A stretch of DNA of 53,423 bases from Bacteroidota bacterium (GTDB taxonomy: Bacteria > Bacteroidota > Bacteroidia > Chitinophagales > Chitinophagaceae): assembly GCA_029555415.1 (NCBI GenBank), contig JAKPSI010000019.1, positions 1-53,423 of the forward strand, given 5' to 3'. The first letter of the stretch is position 1. Every line of letters begins with the position of its first letter. The notes below the pieces were generated by a model. That model saw nothing but the letters and a program-made list of their open reading frames with translations. It ran no database searches and had not been told where the DNA came from. This document shows positions 16,762 through 24,995 of the stretch, one piece after another. The position numbers and the translations under genes were made by a program.

Positions 16762-17359
16762 CCCAAAAAATGAGAAAAAAACGGTTCGGACAAAATTAAA
16801 AATCCCGAAAGGGGGAGGGCTTCATTTTCAGGGAGATAGGGGCACAAAAAAGCCCCGGCGTTATGAGGACCGGGGCGAACGTTACTGTTATGAAAAGAAA
16901 AAGACTTGAAGCAGTGATAATATTTTTTCTCAGGGCCTACTGCTTTGGTTTTGTTTCATTGGGTATCAGATCGCAAAACGGGACTTAAGAAAAAGAGAAA
17001 GTTGACTGAGTGAGAATTGCCTGGTCTTTCGTAGGATTTGGAAAAGATTTCTGGACGGTAATGGACATTGGATGGAGTACGGCATTTCCTCTGTGTCAAT
17101 CAACTTTCTGAAGCAAAAGTATATCCACAATCATATGTTAACAAGAGCATAATTGCCCTATTTAAAAACGTCGGGAATTACGTAGTTACTCGTAAATTAT
17201 CTACGTATCTATCGTAAGTTTTCAACAGGGCCTTTCCGTAGTGGTACTTTCCACAAATACGAAATCAAGTACTTTCCCTATAGTATATGTTGCAGGAATT
17301 TTTCAACTTGCACCTGAATATTTACTGAACATTCATTTTTTTTACTAATATCAACATCC
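16762..17359. other. 598-base divergent region between module 2 sensor operon and regulator
   Basis: It holds a minus-strand hairpin terminator at 16846-16876, the second copy of a 19-base sequence (16878-16896), and very short ORFs: MKRKRLEAVIIFFLRAYCFG... on plus at 16890-16988 and MKQNQSSRP on minus at 16930-16959. ATATCCACA at 17121-17129 is one base off a DnaA box. No larger gene is visible. Confidence 0.6.
16846..16876 (-). terminator. Minus-strand rho-independent terminator or attenuator before the module 2 receptor gene
   Basis: On the minus strand GCCCCGG and CCGGGGC form a perfect 7-bp stem with an 11-base loop, followed by six T. It lies about 85 bases upstream of the receptor start codon in the same direction. 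It therefore either ends an upstream small RNA or attenuates the sensor operon. Confidence 0.7.
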
Positions 17360-18034
17360 ATGAAAAACCCAGACACTAACTCCGTAATTAAGGTAGCGAT
17401 CGCTGATGACCACGCCTTATTCCGTACAGGAGTGAAAACCTCCCTCTCCAGCCGCAAAGACATCCAGATGGTAGCCGAAGCTGAGAACGGCATGCAGCTC
17501 ATGAACCTGCTGCGCCATATCCAGCCTGACGTTGTGCTCCTCGATATTTCCATGCCGATCATGGATGGTCTGGCCACACTTCCTGAGATCAAGAAACTGT
17601 ACCCCAATATCAAAGTGATCATGCTCTCCATGCATAATGACCACTCCGTGATCTCCAAAATGATGGAGATAGGGGCTAACTCTTATCTCACCAAAGAGTC
17701 CGGTTCCGAAATGATCTATGAAGCCATCCGCGGTGTATACGAGAATGACTTTTATTTCAACGAACTCACCAATAAAGCCCTCCTCAGTGGCCTTCGTACC
17801 AAACGTACGACCGAATCGTCCATGCCCGCCGATGTGCAGCTGACCGATAAGGAAGTGACCATCCTGAAACTCATGTGCGATGAGAAAAGTACCAAGGAGA
17901 TCGCTGATATCGTTGACCTGAGCCCCCGTACCGTGGAAGCCATCCGCGATAAACTCAAAACCAAGACCGGTACCAAATCCATGGCCGGCCTGGTCATGTA
18001 CGCGGTGAAAGCCGGTATCGTGGAACAAGCATAA
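17360..18034 (+). CDS. NarL/FixJ-type response regulator (module 2, without adjacent kinase)
   Basis: This 224-residue regulator has VAIADDHALFRTGV, phospho-acceptor Asp in VVLLDISMPIMDG, Ser in MLSMHND and Lys in SYLTKES. The helix-turn-helix is LTDKEVTILKLMCDEKSTKE followed by LSPRTVEAIRDKLK. It is divergent from the module 2 sensor operon and ends at a perfect terminator, so it is monocistronic. No kinase is adjacent; it may be served by one or both kinases in the island. Confidence 0.93.
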   Translation: MKNPDTNSVIKVAIADDHALFRTGVKTSLSSRKDIQMVAEAENGMQLMNLLRHIQPDVVLLDISMPIMDGLATLPEIKKLYPNIKVIMLSMHNDHSVISKMMEIGANSYLTKESGSEMIYEAIRGVYENDFYFNELTNKALLSGLRTKRTTESSMPADVQLTDKEVTILKLMCDEKSTKEIADIVDLSPRTVEAIRDKLKTKTGTKSMAGLVMYAVKAGIVEQA

Positions 18035-18057
18035 TATACTTACGGCAAGACAATATC

Positions 18058-18086
18058 AACCATCCCGCCCCCGGGATGGTTTTTTT
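18058..18086 (+). terminator. Rho-independent terminator after the module 2 regulator
   Basis: AACCATCCCG and CGGGATGGTT form a perfect 10-bp stem with a CCCC loop, and T bases run to 18086. Confidence 0.95.
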
Positions 18087-18101
18087 ATTTACTTTGGGTT
18101 C

Positions 18102-18947
18102 ATGAACAGCATCAGCCTGAATGGTAAGATCCTTCCCGGTGACGAACCCGCCCTGCTGGCTTCCAACAGGAGCTATCGTTATGGTGACGGCTTGTTCGAA
18201 ACCATGAAGGTCACCGGCGGACAGATCCGCCATGCCGTCTGGCATTTTGAAAGATTATTCAGCGGATTGTCCCAACTCCATTATGAAGTCCCGCGACTGT
18301 TCACTCCTGCATTACTGGAAACCGAGATCCTCCACCTCTGTAAAAGGAACGACTGCAGTGATGCCGCACGTGTCCGCCTGTCCGTTTTCCGGGGAAACGG
18401 CGGATTATACGATGAAGGCAGGGGTATACAATATATCATCGAGTGCTGGGACCTGCCTGCTTCCCATGACCAGCTGAACAGTAATGGCCTGGTCATTGAC
18501 ATTTATCCGGCCGCCCGGAAAAGTACCGACCTGTTCAGTAATCTCAAATCCGCCAATTTCCTTCCTTATTCCATGGCAGCGGTATATGCAAAAGAGCATC
18601 AGTTGAACGACTGCCTGCTGCTGAACACCGCGGAAAGGATCTGCGACAGTACGATCGCCAATGTATTCATCATCAGGAACGGTATGCTGCAGACCCCGCC
18701 CTTATCGGAAGGTTGCGTAAATGGCATCATGCGCCGCTACCTGCTGGAAACACTCGATCCGCATGACCCCGACCTCAAAGTGAAAGAAGAAGTGATCACT
18801 CCGGAGGAGCTGGCAACGGCCGAAGAGGTATTCCTCACCAATGCCATTCAGGGTATCCGCTGGGTGCAATCCTGCGGAGTGCACCACTATACGAACCTGC
18901 GCACCGCGTCGATCCGGGAGCGCTTGTTCCGAACAAAAGTTCACTGA
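18102..18947 (+). CDS. Class IV PLP-dependent aminotransferase, PabC-like
   Basis: This 281-residue fold-type IV enzyme has SYRYGDGLFETMKV near 25-38, the PLP lysine in NLKSANFLPYSMAA and the cofactor-binding Glu region NTAERICDSTIANVFI, then LSEGCVNGIMRR. The length and the YGDGLFET motif suit aminodeoxychorismate lyase (p-aminobenzoate for folate). Branched-chain or D-amino acid transaminase cannot be excluded from sequence alone. The photolyase gene begins 19 bases downstream. Confidence 0.85.
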   Translation: MNSISLNGKILPGDEPALLASNRSYRYGDGLFETMKVTGGQIRHAVWHFERLFSGLSQLHYEVPRLFTPALLETEILHLCKRNDCSDAARVRLSVFRGNGGLYDEGRGIQYIIECWDLPASHDQLNSNGLVIDIYPAARKSTDLFSNLKSANFLPYSMAAVYAKEHQLNDCLLLNTAERICDSTIANVFIIRNGMLQTPPLSEGCVNGIMRRYLLETLDPHDPDLKVKEEVITPEELATAEEVFLTNAIQGIRWVQSCGVHHYTNLRTASIRERLFRTKVH

Positions 18948-18966
18948 GCCTGTTATCCTTCCAGCA

Positions 18967-20274
18967 ATGAAACCCGCCGTCCATATTTTCTGGTTCCGCC
19001 GTGATCTTAGACTGCATGACAATGCCGGACTGTTCCACGCGCTCGATTCCGGTATCCCTGTTTTGCCCCTTTTCATTTTTGATACCCGTATCCTGGATGA
19101 ACTGGAGAACAAGTCGGACGCCCGCGTCAGTTTCATTTACCAGGCACTGGAGGACATGCAGGAAATACTGGTGAAGAACGGAACCAGTCTGGATGTCAGG
19201 ACCGGCACCCCGGTTTCTGTTTTCACTCAGCTGACTGAAGATTATGATATCCGTGCGGTATCCTGTAACCGCGACTACGAGCCTTATGCGATACAGCGTG
19301 ATGAACAGGTGGCGGCGTTATTGCATCAGTCGGGCATCCCTTTCCATCAATATAAGGACCAGGTGATCTTTGAAAAAGATGAAGTGTTAAAGGATGATGG
19401 AAAACCTTACACCGTTTTCACACCCTATTCAAGAAAATGGAAAGCGACACTGCACAATGAAAGTTATCTTCCTTTTCCGAGTGAAAAAAAGTCCGGTCAT
19501 TATTTTCGTCAACCTGCAAAGCCACTCCCGGCGCTGGGATCGTTCGGATTCAGTCCTTCACCGATCACATTTCCGGGAAAGACCTGGAAGCCGGAACTGA
19601 TCAGGGCTTATAAAGAACAAAGGGACATCCCATCCATTCCGGGCACATCGCGTTTGAGCGTACACCTGCGTTTTGGTACGGTCTCCATTCGTGAGTTGGC
19701 CCGAAATGCGGGATCATTGAATGAAACTTTCCTGAATGAACTGATCTGGCGTGAATTTTATCAGATGATCCTCTGGCATTTTCCGCATGTCGTTTCACGC
19801 GCGTTCAAACCGGAGTACGATAACATCCGCTGGCGGAATAATGAAAAGGAATTCGATGCCTGGTGTAACGGAAAGACCGGTTATCCGATCGTGGATGCGG
19901 GTATGCGGGAACTGAAAACAACCGGTTTCATGCACAACCGGGTGCGGATGATCGTGGCATCGTTCCTGACCAAACATCTGCTGATCGACTGGCGATGGGG
20001 TGAAGCCTGGTTCGCGGCGCAGTTACTGGATTTCGATCTGGCCTCCAATAACGGCGGCTGGCAATGGGCCGCGGGCAGTGGTTGTGATGCGGCTCCGTAT
20101 TTCCGGGTATTCAATCCTTATCTGCAAACACAGAAATTCGATCCTGACCTTAAATATATCCGTCGCTGGGTTCCGGAGCTGGAAGAGCTGACCTACCCCG
20201 CACCGGTCGTTGTGCATGAAGAAGCCCGGAAACGTTGTCTGGAAGCGTATGCGGCCGCATTGAAAAATAAATGA
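18967..20274 (+). CDS. phr: Deoxyribodipyrimidine photolyase (cryptochrome/photolyase family)
   Basis: This 435-residue enzyme splits UV-induced pyrimidine dimers using light and FAD. The N-terminal alpha/beta domain starts VHIFWFRRDLRLHDNAGL. The FAD domain contains TSRLSVHLRFGTVSIRE, NELIWREFYQMIL, TGYPIVDAGMRELKTTG, FMHNRVRMIVASFL and WAAGSGCDAAPYFRVFNP. The Trp residues of the electron chain are in place (W near 305 and around 357-380). The ATG at 18967 gives MKPAVHIFWFRRDLR; an upstream start lies inside the previous gene. Confidence 0.95.
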   Translation: MKPAVHIFWFRRDLRLHDNAGLFHALDSGIPVLPLFIFDTRILDELENKSDARVSFIYQALEDMQEILVKNGTSLDVRTGTPVSVFTQLTEDYDIRAVSCNRDYEPYAIQRDEQVAALLHQSGIPFHQYKDQVIFEKDEVLKDDGKPYTVFTPYSRKWKATLHNESYLPFPSEKKSGHYFRQPAKPLPALGSFGFSPSPITFPGKTWKPELIRAYKEQRDIPSIPGTSRLSVHLRFGTVSIRELARNAGSLNETFLNELIWREFYQMILWHFPHVVSRAFKPEYDNIRWRNNEKEFDAWCNGKTGYPIVDAGMRELKTTGFMHNRVRMIVASFLTKHLLIDWRWGEAWFAAQLLDFDLASNNGGWQWAAGSGCDAAPYFRVFNPYLQTQKFDPDLKYIRRWVPELEELTYPAPVVVHEEARKRCLEAYAAALKNK

Positions 20275-20279
20275 GGCGA

Positions 20280-21563
20280 TCAGTTCGAGCCTCCGCCTTC
20301 AAAACGGGGATTCACGAAATTATTCACCTTCGAACCGAACCGGTAGCTGATCCCAAAACTGGTATAATAACTGTATCCTGAAGCCAGTTGTCTGCGTCTT
20401 GTCAGGACTTCTTCTTCCGTTGCACCACCTTTGGGTAAGAACAACTGATCGCGGGTCAGGCCGCCGAAAGCTGCCACATTAAATGATAAACCACCAGTGA
20501 TGCGGATGCTGGTAAAAGCGGTCATGCCAAGGTTGAAATATTTGAAGTTTTTGAAATAATTATGATAGCTGATCCCGAAGAAAGCGGTCCCCCATTTCTG
20601 GTTGAAGGTCATGTTCACATCCACACCATGCCCCGTCAGGGTTTCTTTCGTTTTTTCATAGATCGTCGTATCGTAATACCGGAACATTTTGGTATCGATC
20701 CCGTAGCTGATCGTGAATAGTTTATTGTTGACATCCTTGTACGGGAAGATGTCATATTCCACCGCTGCCTTCAGCATCGATCTTCCTTTGTAATTAGAGA
20801 AGGTGCTTTGTTTGAAAGTGGTCTGATAGCCATAACTCCAGTGTTCATTGATGCTTTTAATGAGGTAATGGTCGAATCCGAAGTCGTGATTGTTCACCGT
20901 GAACTTCTCGTTGCCGTTGCTGGTCTCGTAATCATAGTCCGTTTTATTCTTGCTCCCGTACAATCTGAATGCGATCTTCCACTGGTCGGTAGTACGGTTA
21001 GCGGAAAGGTTGCCGTTGTACTGAAGACTTTTATAAACTTCATCCGCGCTGATATTCCCCTCGGTGCTGATGCGGTACACCCAATAGTTCCAGGGATCTT
21101 TTTGAACCGGAGTACTGTCTTTCTTTATGCTGCCTGCGGTCTGTTTGAGATCGATGACCACAGATTCGGCGGACCGGGTCCGGGCTATGAAAGGTGCCAG
21201 TCCAAGTTTAATATAACGGATGAGATTCCCGCGGACCTCAAAGTCAGTTGCTGTATTGGCCGTATTGAAACGCAGCGTATCACGGAGTTTGCTGAACTGA
21301 TTCTGCCCGAAAAAGATAAGCTGGTAATTTTCTCCTCCGCTGCCGGTCTCCTGTGAAGTGACCAGCAGGTGAACATCTGCTGCTTTGTTATCAAGCATGA
21401 AATCAACGAGTGTGATCTCTGTTTTGATAAAGTTCATGTCGCACCAGGTGTCCTGGCAATCCATGAATACTTTGAGCCTGTCGGGGATCTTTTCCTGGGT
21501 TTGCGCGGAAGCGGCGTGCATGAATAGGCAGGCGAAAGCAATGATCAGGGATCGAATTCTCAT
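20280..21563 (-). CDS. Outer membrane beta-barrel protein with Cys-motif N-terminal domain
   Basis: This 427-residue protein has a signal peptide (MRIRSLIIAFACLFMHAASA-Q). A soluble N-terminal domain contains FMDCQDTWCDMNFIKTEI and DVHLLVTSQETGSGGENY. The C-terminal two thirds show alternating strands with many Tyr/Phe, ending in an outer-membrane-like strand region (YYTSFGISYRFGSKVNNF). Function is unknown. It converges with the photolyase gene (5 bases between them) and lies 98 bases after the mqnD stop on the same strand. Confidence 0.75.
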   Translation of the reverse strand: MRIRSLIIAFACLFMHAASAQTQEKIPDRLKVFMDCQDTWCDMNFIKTEITLVDFMLDNKAADVHLLVTSQETGSGGENYQLIFFGQNQFSKLRDTLRFNTANTATDFEVRGNLIRYIKLGLAPFIARTRSAESVVIDLKQTAGSIKKDSTPVQKDPWNYWVYRISTEGNISADEVYKSLQYNGNLSANRTTDQWKIAFRLYGSKNKTDYDYETSNGNEKFTVNNHDFGFDHYLIKSINEHWSYGYQTTFKQSTFSNYKGRSMLKAAVEYDIFPYKDVNNKLFTISYGIDTKMFRYYDTTIYEKTKETLTGHGVDVNMTFNQKWGTAFFGISYHNYFKNFKYFNLGMTAFTSIRITGGLSFNVAAFGGLTRDQLFLPKGGATEEEVLTRRRQLASGYSYYTSFGISYRFGSKVNNFVNPRFEGGGSN

Positions 21564-21661
21564 GGTTGCGTTTTAGAGGTTGGTCAGGTCGGGCAAAAGG
21601 ACCTTGCAAAGTCCGCATTAAATTGTTAACAGAAATGCAAGATTGTATGATGGGACGAATA

Positions 21662-22495
21662 TCAGTCCAGGAAAAGCCCATGGCTGTTATGGCCGGGATT
21701 GTTGCGCGTAAAAACGCCGTGCAGTGTTTCAATGGCTTTTCTGCCTGCTGGTCCCAGGTTCAGGGAAAAATTATTGACATATAGATCGATATGCTGACGC
21801 ATGACCGATTCGTCCATTTCCTGCGCGTGACACCGGATGAACGGAGAGAGGTTCGGGTACTCGGCGAAAGCGTTCTCCAGACTTTTGAGGATGAGGGTGT
21901 CCACATGGTGCTTTACCGCGTCGCTGACCGATCTGCGGATGGCGATACCACCCAGCGGAACGGGCACCTGCATTGTGGATTCCCAGAACTCACCGAGGTC
22001 GGTGATCTTTTGCAATCCGCGCTGATGATAGGTGAAGCGGTTCTCATGGATGAGTACACCCAGATCGCTCTTGCCTCTGATCACCGCGTCTTCAATAGCG
22101 GAGAAAAGCATGAAGCTTTTATTCATGGCTTCCGGAAAGGCGAAATTGAACAACAAATGTGCCGTGGTGTACAATCCTGGTAAAGCAATGGTGGATGCAG
22201 GAACATCCTGTGCCGTTATGGGGTTGTCCTCCCGCGCGACCAGCAAGGGCCCCACGCCTTTGCCCAATGCGCTGCCGGCATTCATCAGTACATATTCAGA
22301 AGCGGAACGGAAGTATGCGGGGAAACTCAGTTTCGTGATATCGAGTTTGCCTTCCAGCGCCCACTGGTTCAGCGTTTCCACATCTTCCAGTACGAAATCG
22401 AATTCGAGACCCTGCGTGTCGATCCCGCTGTTGACGAGCGCGTCAAAAATGAAGGTGTCGTTGGGACAGGGACTGAAGCCGAGTGTGAGTTTCAT
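21662..22495 (-). CDS. mqnD: 1,4-dihydroxy-6-naphthoate synthase
   Basis: This 277-residue enzyme of the futalosine menaquinone route converts cyclic dehypoxanthinyl futalosine to 1,4-dihydroxy-6-naphthoate. The fold is a periplasmic-binding-protein type. LGFSPCPNDTFIFDALVNSG at the N-terminus, DITKLSFPAYF and LGVLIHENRFTYHQRGL (with the conserved His) are diagnostic. It follows mqnB by 21 bases. Confidence 0.94.
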   Translation of the reverse strand: MKLTLGFSPCPNDTFIFDALVNSGIDTQGLEFDFVLEDVETLNQWALEGKLDITKLSFPAYFRSASEYVLMNAGSALGKGVGPLLVAREDNPITAQDVPASTIALPGLYTTAHLLFNFAFPEAMNKSFMLFSAIEDAVIRGKSDLGVLIHENRFTYHQRGLQKITDLGEFWESTMQVPVPLGGIAIRRSVSDAVKHHVDTLILKSLENAFAEYPNLSPFIRCHAQEMDESVMRQHIDLYVNNFSLNLGPAGRKAIETLHGVFTRNNPGHNSHGLFLD

Positions 22496-22516
22496 GATGA
22501 ACTGTTTGGGACCGGA

Positions 22517-23155
22517 TCACAAATGTACGATGCGGATCAGTTCCTGATTCAATACCCTGATCGAATCGCCCATGTTCCATTTCTTTTTATTCCGTTCACC
22601 GATATAATTGGAGATGCTGCGGATCTGGACGAAAGGGGTCTTTTCCATCAGGCAACAGTAGTGGAGTGCCGCGCCTTCCATGGATTCCACGACCGGGTTG
22701 AAATGTTCGCGGTAAAAACCGATCATCTTTTTATCGGTACTGATCTGATTGACGGATACGCCTTTGACGGCTTTGAGTCCGGCGCTTTTGATCAGCTCCT
22801 TGTTCGGATTGATCAGCCAGCCTTTTGTGTAGGGATGACTGTTCTGTGGTACCAGTTTCAGGTCGAACAGGGTGCGCAGTTTTTTCAGTTCCACCACACT
22901 TTCATCGGCGATGGTATCCTGTTTGATAGCGAGCACGGAACCCAGCGGGATCCGGTTGTCGAAACATCCGCCCACACCCGCCTGAATGACGCGGTCATAT
23001 TTTTTCAGTTGCAGTTGCCGGGCGATATGCCAGGTGGCAGCAGTGAGCCCGATACCGGTCACCAGAACATCGGTATCCGGTATCGGGTCTTTGCGCAACC
23101 CTTCCAGGAAGGGTCTTATTTCGAGAGAAGTTGCAGAAACGATCAGTTGACTCAT
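22517..23155 (-). CDS. mqnB: Futalosine hydrolase
   Basis: This 212-residue nucleosidase of the PNP/MTAN fold removes hypoxanthine from futalosine. GIGLTAATWHIARQL and QAGVGGCFDNRIPLGSVLAI form the substrate-binding core, and NPVVESMEGAALHYCC carries the ribose-binding Met-Glu pair. SNYIGERNKKKWNM is typical of the futalosine branch. It is first of the mqnB-mqnD pair and 31 bases after the Hcp-like gene. A -7 element abuts its start codon. Confidence 0.93.
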   Translation of the reverse strand: MSQLIVSATSLEIRPFLEGLRKDPIPDTDVLVTGIGLTAATWHIARQLQLKKYDRVIQAGVGGCFDNRIPLGSVLAIKQDTIADESVVELKKLRTLFDLKLVPQNSHPYTKGWLINPNKELIKSAGLKAVKGVSVNQISTDKKMIGFYREHFNPVVESMEGAALHYCCLMEKTPFVQIRSISNYIGERNKKKWNMGDSIRVLNQELIRIVHL

Positions 23156-23159
23156 GCTG

Positions 23160-23167
23160 CAAAATTA
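23160..23167 (-). promoter_or_regulatory. -7 element abutting the mqnB start
   Basis: On the minus strand this reads TAATTTTG, matching TAnnTTTG. It ends 5 bases before the mqnB ATG at 23155, so a transcript from it would have almost no leader. Confidence 0.45.
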
Positions 23168-23186
23168 CTGAATGTTCAGGTCAGGG

Positions 23187-23729
23187 TCAGTTACGGCCGT
23201 TGGCATCATCCGTGGCCATGGTCTTTCCGGTCTTTTCTTCAACAGTGATCTTCTGAAAAACGATCCTGATCTCATCATACAGGGTACGGTCTTCCGGATT
23301 GAAACGTTCATTGTCGAGGGGTCCAACGAATTGTTTGAAGCCGCTGATACTGGCATTTTCCAGGGTCACGGTGTAATAATTGATCTCCATTCCGTTCATA
23401 TCCCTTTTATAAAAATCGATGACGATCTTTTTGATGACTTCATTGTTGGCCGCAGCCTGCATGAGCATCGGACTGGCGGCACCGCAGGCTTTCAGGATCA
23501 CGATCGGCAGGTAGCTCCTTCTTCCGGTAGCCAAGCCGCTGGCAGGGTCGCGGGGAGAATTCAATTCGGAGATATATCCCAGGATCTCGGACTTGTCTTC
23601 GAATCCTTTGCGTTGGCTTTCGCCTTTGAATTTGCCCTGTTTGCTGCCTTCAAAACTGATGGTGATCTGGGCCATGAGTGTGGATGAGATCAGCAGGAAG
23701 GCCAGGAGCAGGATAGGTTTCATTTTCAT
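23187..23729 (-). CDS. Hcp-like (type VI tube protein family) protein with Sec signal peptide
   Basis: This 180-residue protein begins MKMKPILLLAFLLISSTLMA-Q, a signal peptide; the ATG at 23729 was chosen for this reason over one at 23765. The mature part follows the Hcp plan: ITISFEGSKQGKFKGESQRK, SYLPIVILKACGAASPMLMQ, NEVIKKIVIDFYKRDMNGME, YYTVTLENASISGFKQF and DEIRIVFQKITVEEKTG. Cytoplasmic T6SS Hcp proteins normally lack a signal peptide, and no other T6SS gene is nearby. A periplasmic or surface role is therefore more likely. Confidence 0.78.
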   Translation of the reverse strand: MKMKPILLLAFLLISSTLMAQITISFEGSKQGKFKGESQRKGFEDKSEILGYISELNSPRDPASGLATGRRSYLPIVILKACGAASPMLMQAAANNEVIKKIVIDFYKRDMNGMEINYYTVTLENASISGFKQFVGPLDNERFNPEDRTLYDEIRIVFQKITVEEKTGKTMATDDANGRN

Positions 23730-23884
23730 GTTGTGGTATTTTTCACTAATGTACTCTTTTCCCATTTACCGGGATATCCGCAAAAAAGGGGATAAGCTGT
23801 TTTTTACCGGATTGAACAATCTGGCTGCAGGCCTGTTATTCATTGGAACGGCAGGGGCTACTATTATTTTAGTAATTTCAATGC

Positions 23885-24301
23885 ATGGATCACAAAGTTG
23901 CAGTATACAGGAAGGAGCATTTTAATGCGGCGCATCGCCTCAGTAATCCCGCATGGGATGATGCGACCAATGCCAGGGTATTCGGGAAATGCGCGTTACC
24001 CAATTACCATGGGCATAATTATGAACTGGATGTGAAAGTGACGGGGGTGCCCCATCCGGAGACGGGGTATGTGATGGACCTGAAAGAACTGAGTGATGTG
24101 ATCATCCGGGAAGTGGTGGAACGTTTCGATCACAAGAACCTGAATCTGGATACGGTTGAATTCAGGACCCTGAATCCTACGGCGGAGAATATCGTTGTCG
24201 TTATTTATAACCTGCTCCGGCCGCATATCGCCCCGGAAAATGAACTGCAGGTCCGTTTATATGAAACACCACGGAATTTCGCGGAGTATCCGGTGGCTTA
24301 A
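23885..24301 (+). CDS. queD: 6-carboxytetrahydropterin synthase / PTPS family protein
   Basis: This 138-residue enzyme uses dihydroneopterin triphosphate. Zinc ligands are His in FNAAHRL and the pair in YHGHNYEL; the catalytic Cys is in [12 protein letters not shown]; the pterin-anchoring Glu is in RLYETPRN. QueD makes the queuosine precursor, whereas true PTPS makes a biopterin precursor. The 138-residue length is nearer PTPS, but queE at 51947-52564 favours QueD. folE, which makes its substrate, starts 16 bases later. Confidence 0.9.
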   Translation: MDHKVAVYRKEHFNAAHRLSNPAWDDATNARVFGKCALPNYHGHNYELDVKVTGVPHPETGYVMDLKELSDVIIREVVERFDHKNLNLDTVEFRTLNPTAENIVVVIYNLLRPHIAPENELQVRLYETPRNFAEYPVA

Positions 24302-24317
24302 CACAAACAAACAAATT

Positions 24318-24914
24318 ATGGCATATAAGAAAACAGAACATTATGATGAGCAGGCTACCAGTGGCCTGATGAAGAATTATAAGGATATCCTGCAACAATT
24401 GGGTGAGGATCCCGAGCGTGAAGGCCTGATCAAAACTCCGGAAAGGCTGGCCAAGGCGATGCAATACCTCACACAAGGATATGAACTGGATGCGCATGCG
24501 ATCATCAATTCCGCGAAGTTCCATGAGGATGTCAGTGAGATGGTGATCGTTAAGGATATCGAGCTGTACAGTATGTGTGAACATCACATGCTGCCTTTCT
24601 TCGGGAAAGCGCATATCGCCTACATTCCCAACGGATGGATCACCGGCCTCAGCAAAGTGGCAAGGGTAGTGGATGTGTATTCGCGACGCCTTCAGGTACA
24701 GGAGCGGCTTACCGTACAGATCATGAATGCGATCAAGGAAACACTGAATCCGCTGGGTGTTGCCGTGGTGATCGAAGCGAAACACCTGTGCATGATGATG
24801 CGCGGAGTGCAGAAACAGAATTCTGTGACCACAACATCCGCATTCGATGGTGAATTCCAGAAAAATTCCACACGCAGTGAGTTCCTGAAGCTGATCAGTA
24901 CAAGATTGGATTAA
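24318..24914 (+). CDS. folE: GTP cyclohydrolase I
   Basis: This 198-residue enzyme converts GTP to dihydroneopterin triphosphate, the shared precursor of folate and queuosine. [20 protein letters not shown] has the zinc Cys and His; [20 protein letters not shown] and [11 protein letters not shown] (with the second zinc Cys just upstream in KHLCMMMRG) are hallmarks. The start at 24318 ([12 protein letters not shown]) was chosen over an upstream ATG inside queD. Confidence 0.96.
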   Translation: MAYKKTEHYDEQATSGLMKNYKDILQQLGEDPEREGLIKTPERLAKAMQYLTQGYELDAHAIINSAKFHEDVSEMVIVKDIELYSMCEHHMLPFFGKAHIAYIPNGWITGLSKVARVVDVYSRRLQVQERLTVQIMNAIKETLNPLGVAVVIEAKHLCMMMRGVQKQNSVTTTSAFDGEFQKNSTRSEFLKLISTRLD

Positions 24915-24918
24915 TCAG

Positions 24919-24926
24919 TATATTTG
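24919..24926 (+). promoter_or_regulatory. -7 element between folE and fabD
   Basis: TATATTTG matches TAnnTTTG, 70 bases before the fabD ATG. A -33 element is not clear at a normal distance. Confidence 0.45.
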
Positions 24927-24947
24927 CAACGCAAAAGATCAAAGTTT

Positions 24948-24974
24948 GATGATGATTATCGTCAGGCTTTTTTT
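24948..24974 (+). terminator. Weak hairpin with T-run after folE
   Basis: GATGAT and ATCGTC form a 6-bp stem (one T-G pair) with loop GATT; after AGGC come seven T. It may end folE transcription, or act in the fabD leader if the -7 element upstream is used. Confidence 0.35.
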
Positions 24975-24995
24975 ATGCCACTTAAACACTGATCT

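Noticed and set aside
17121-17259. Second DnaA-box cluster in the module 2 gap
   Set aside because: ATATCCACA is one base off, but the other candidates (TTTTCAACA, CTTTCCACA) are two bases off consensus; too weak to claim.
18841-18966. Longer N-terminus for the photolyase
   Set aside because: The extension overlaps the end of the aminotransferase gene and lacks family sequence; VHIFWFRRDLR begins just after the ATG at 18967.
23187-23729. Part of a type VI secretion locus
   Set aside because: Only an Hcp-like gene is present, it has a signal peptide, and no sheath, baseplate or ClpV gene occurs in the window.
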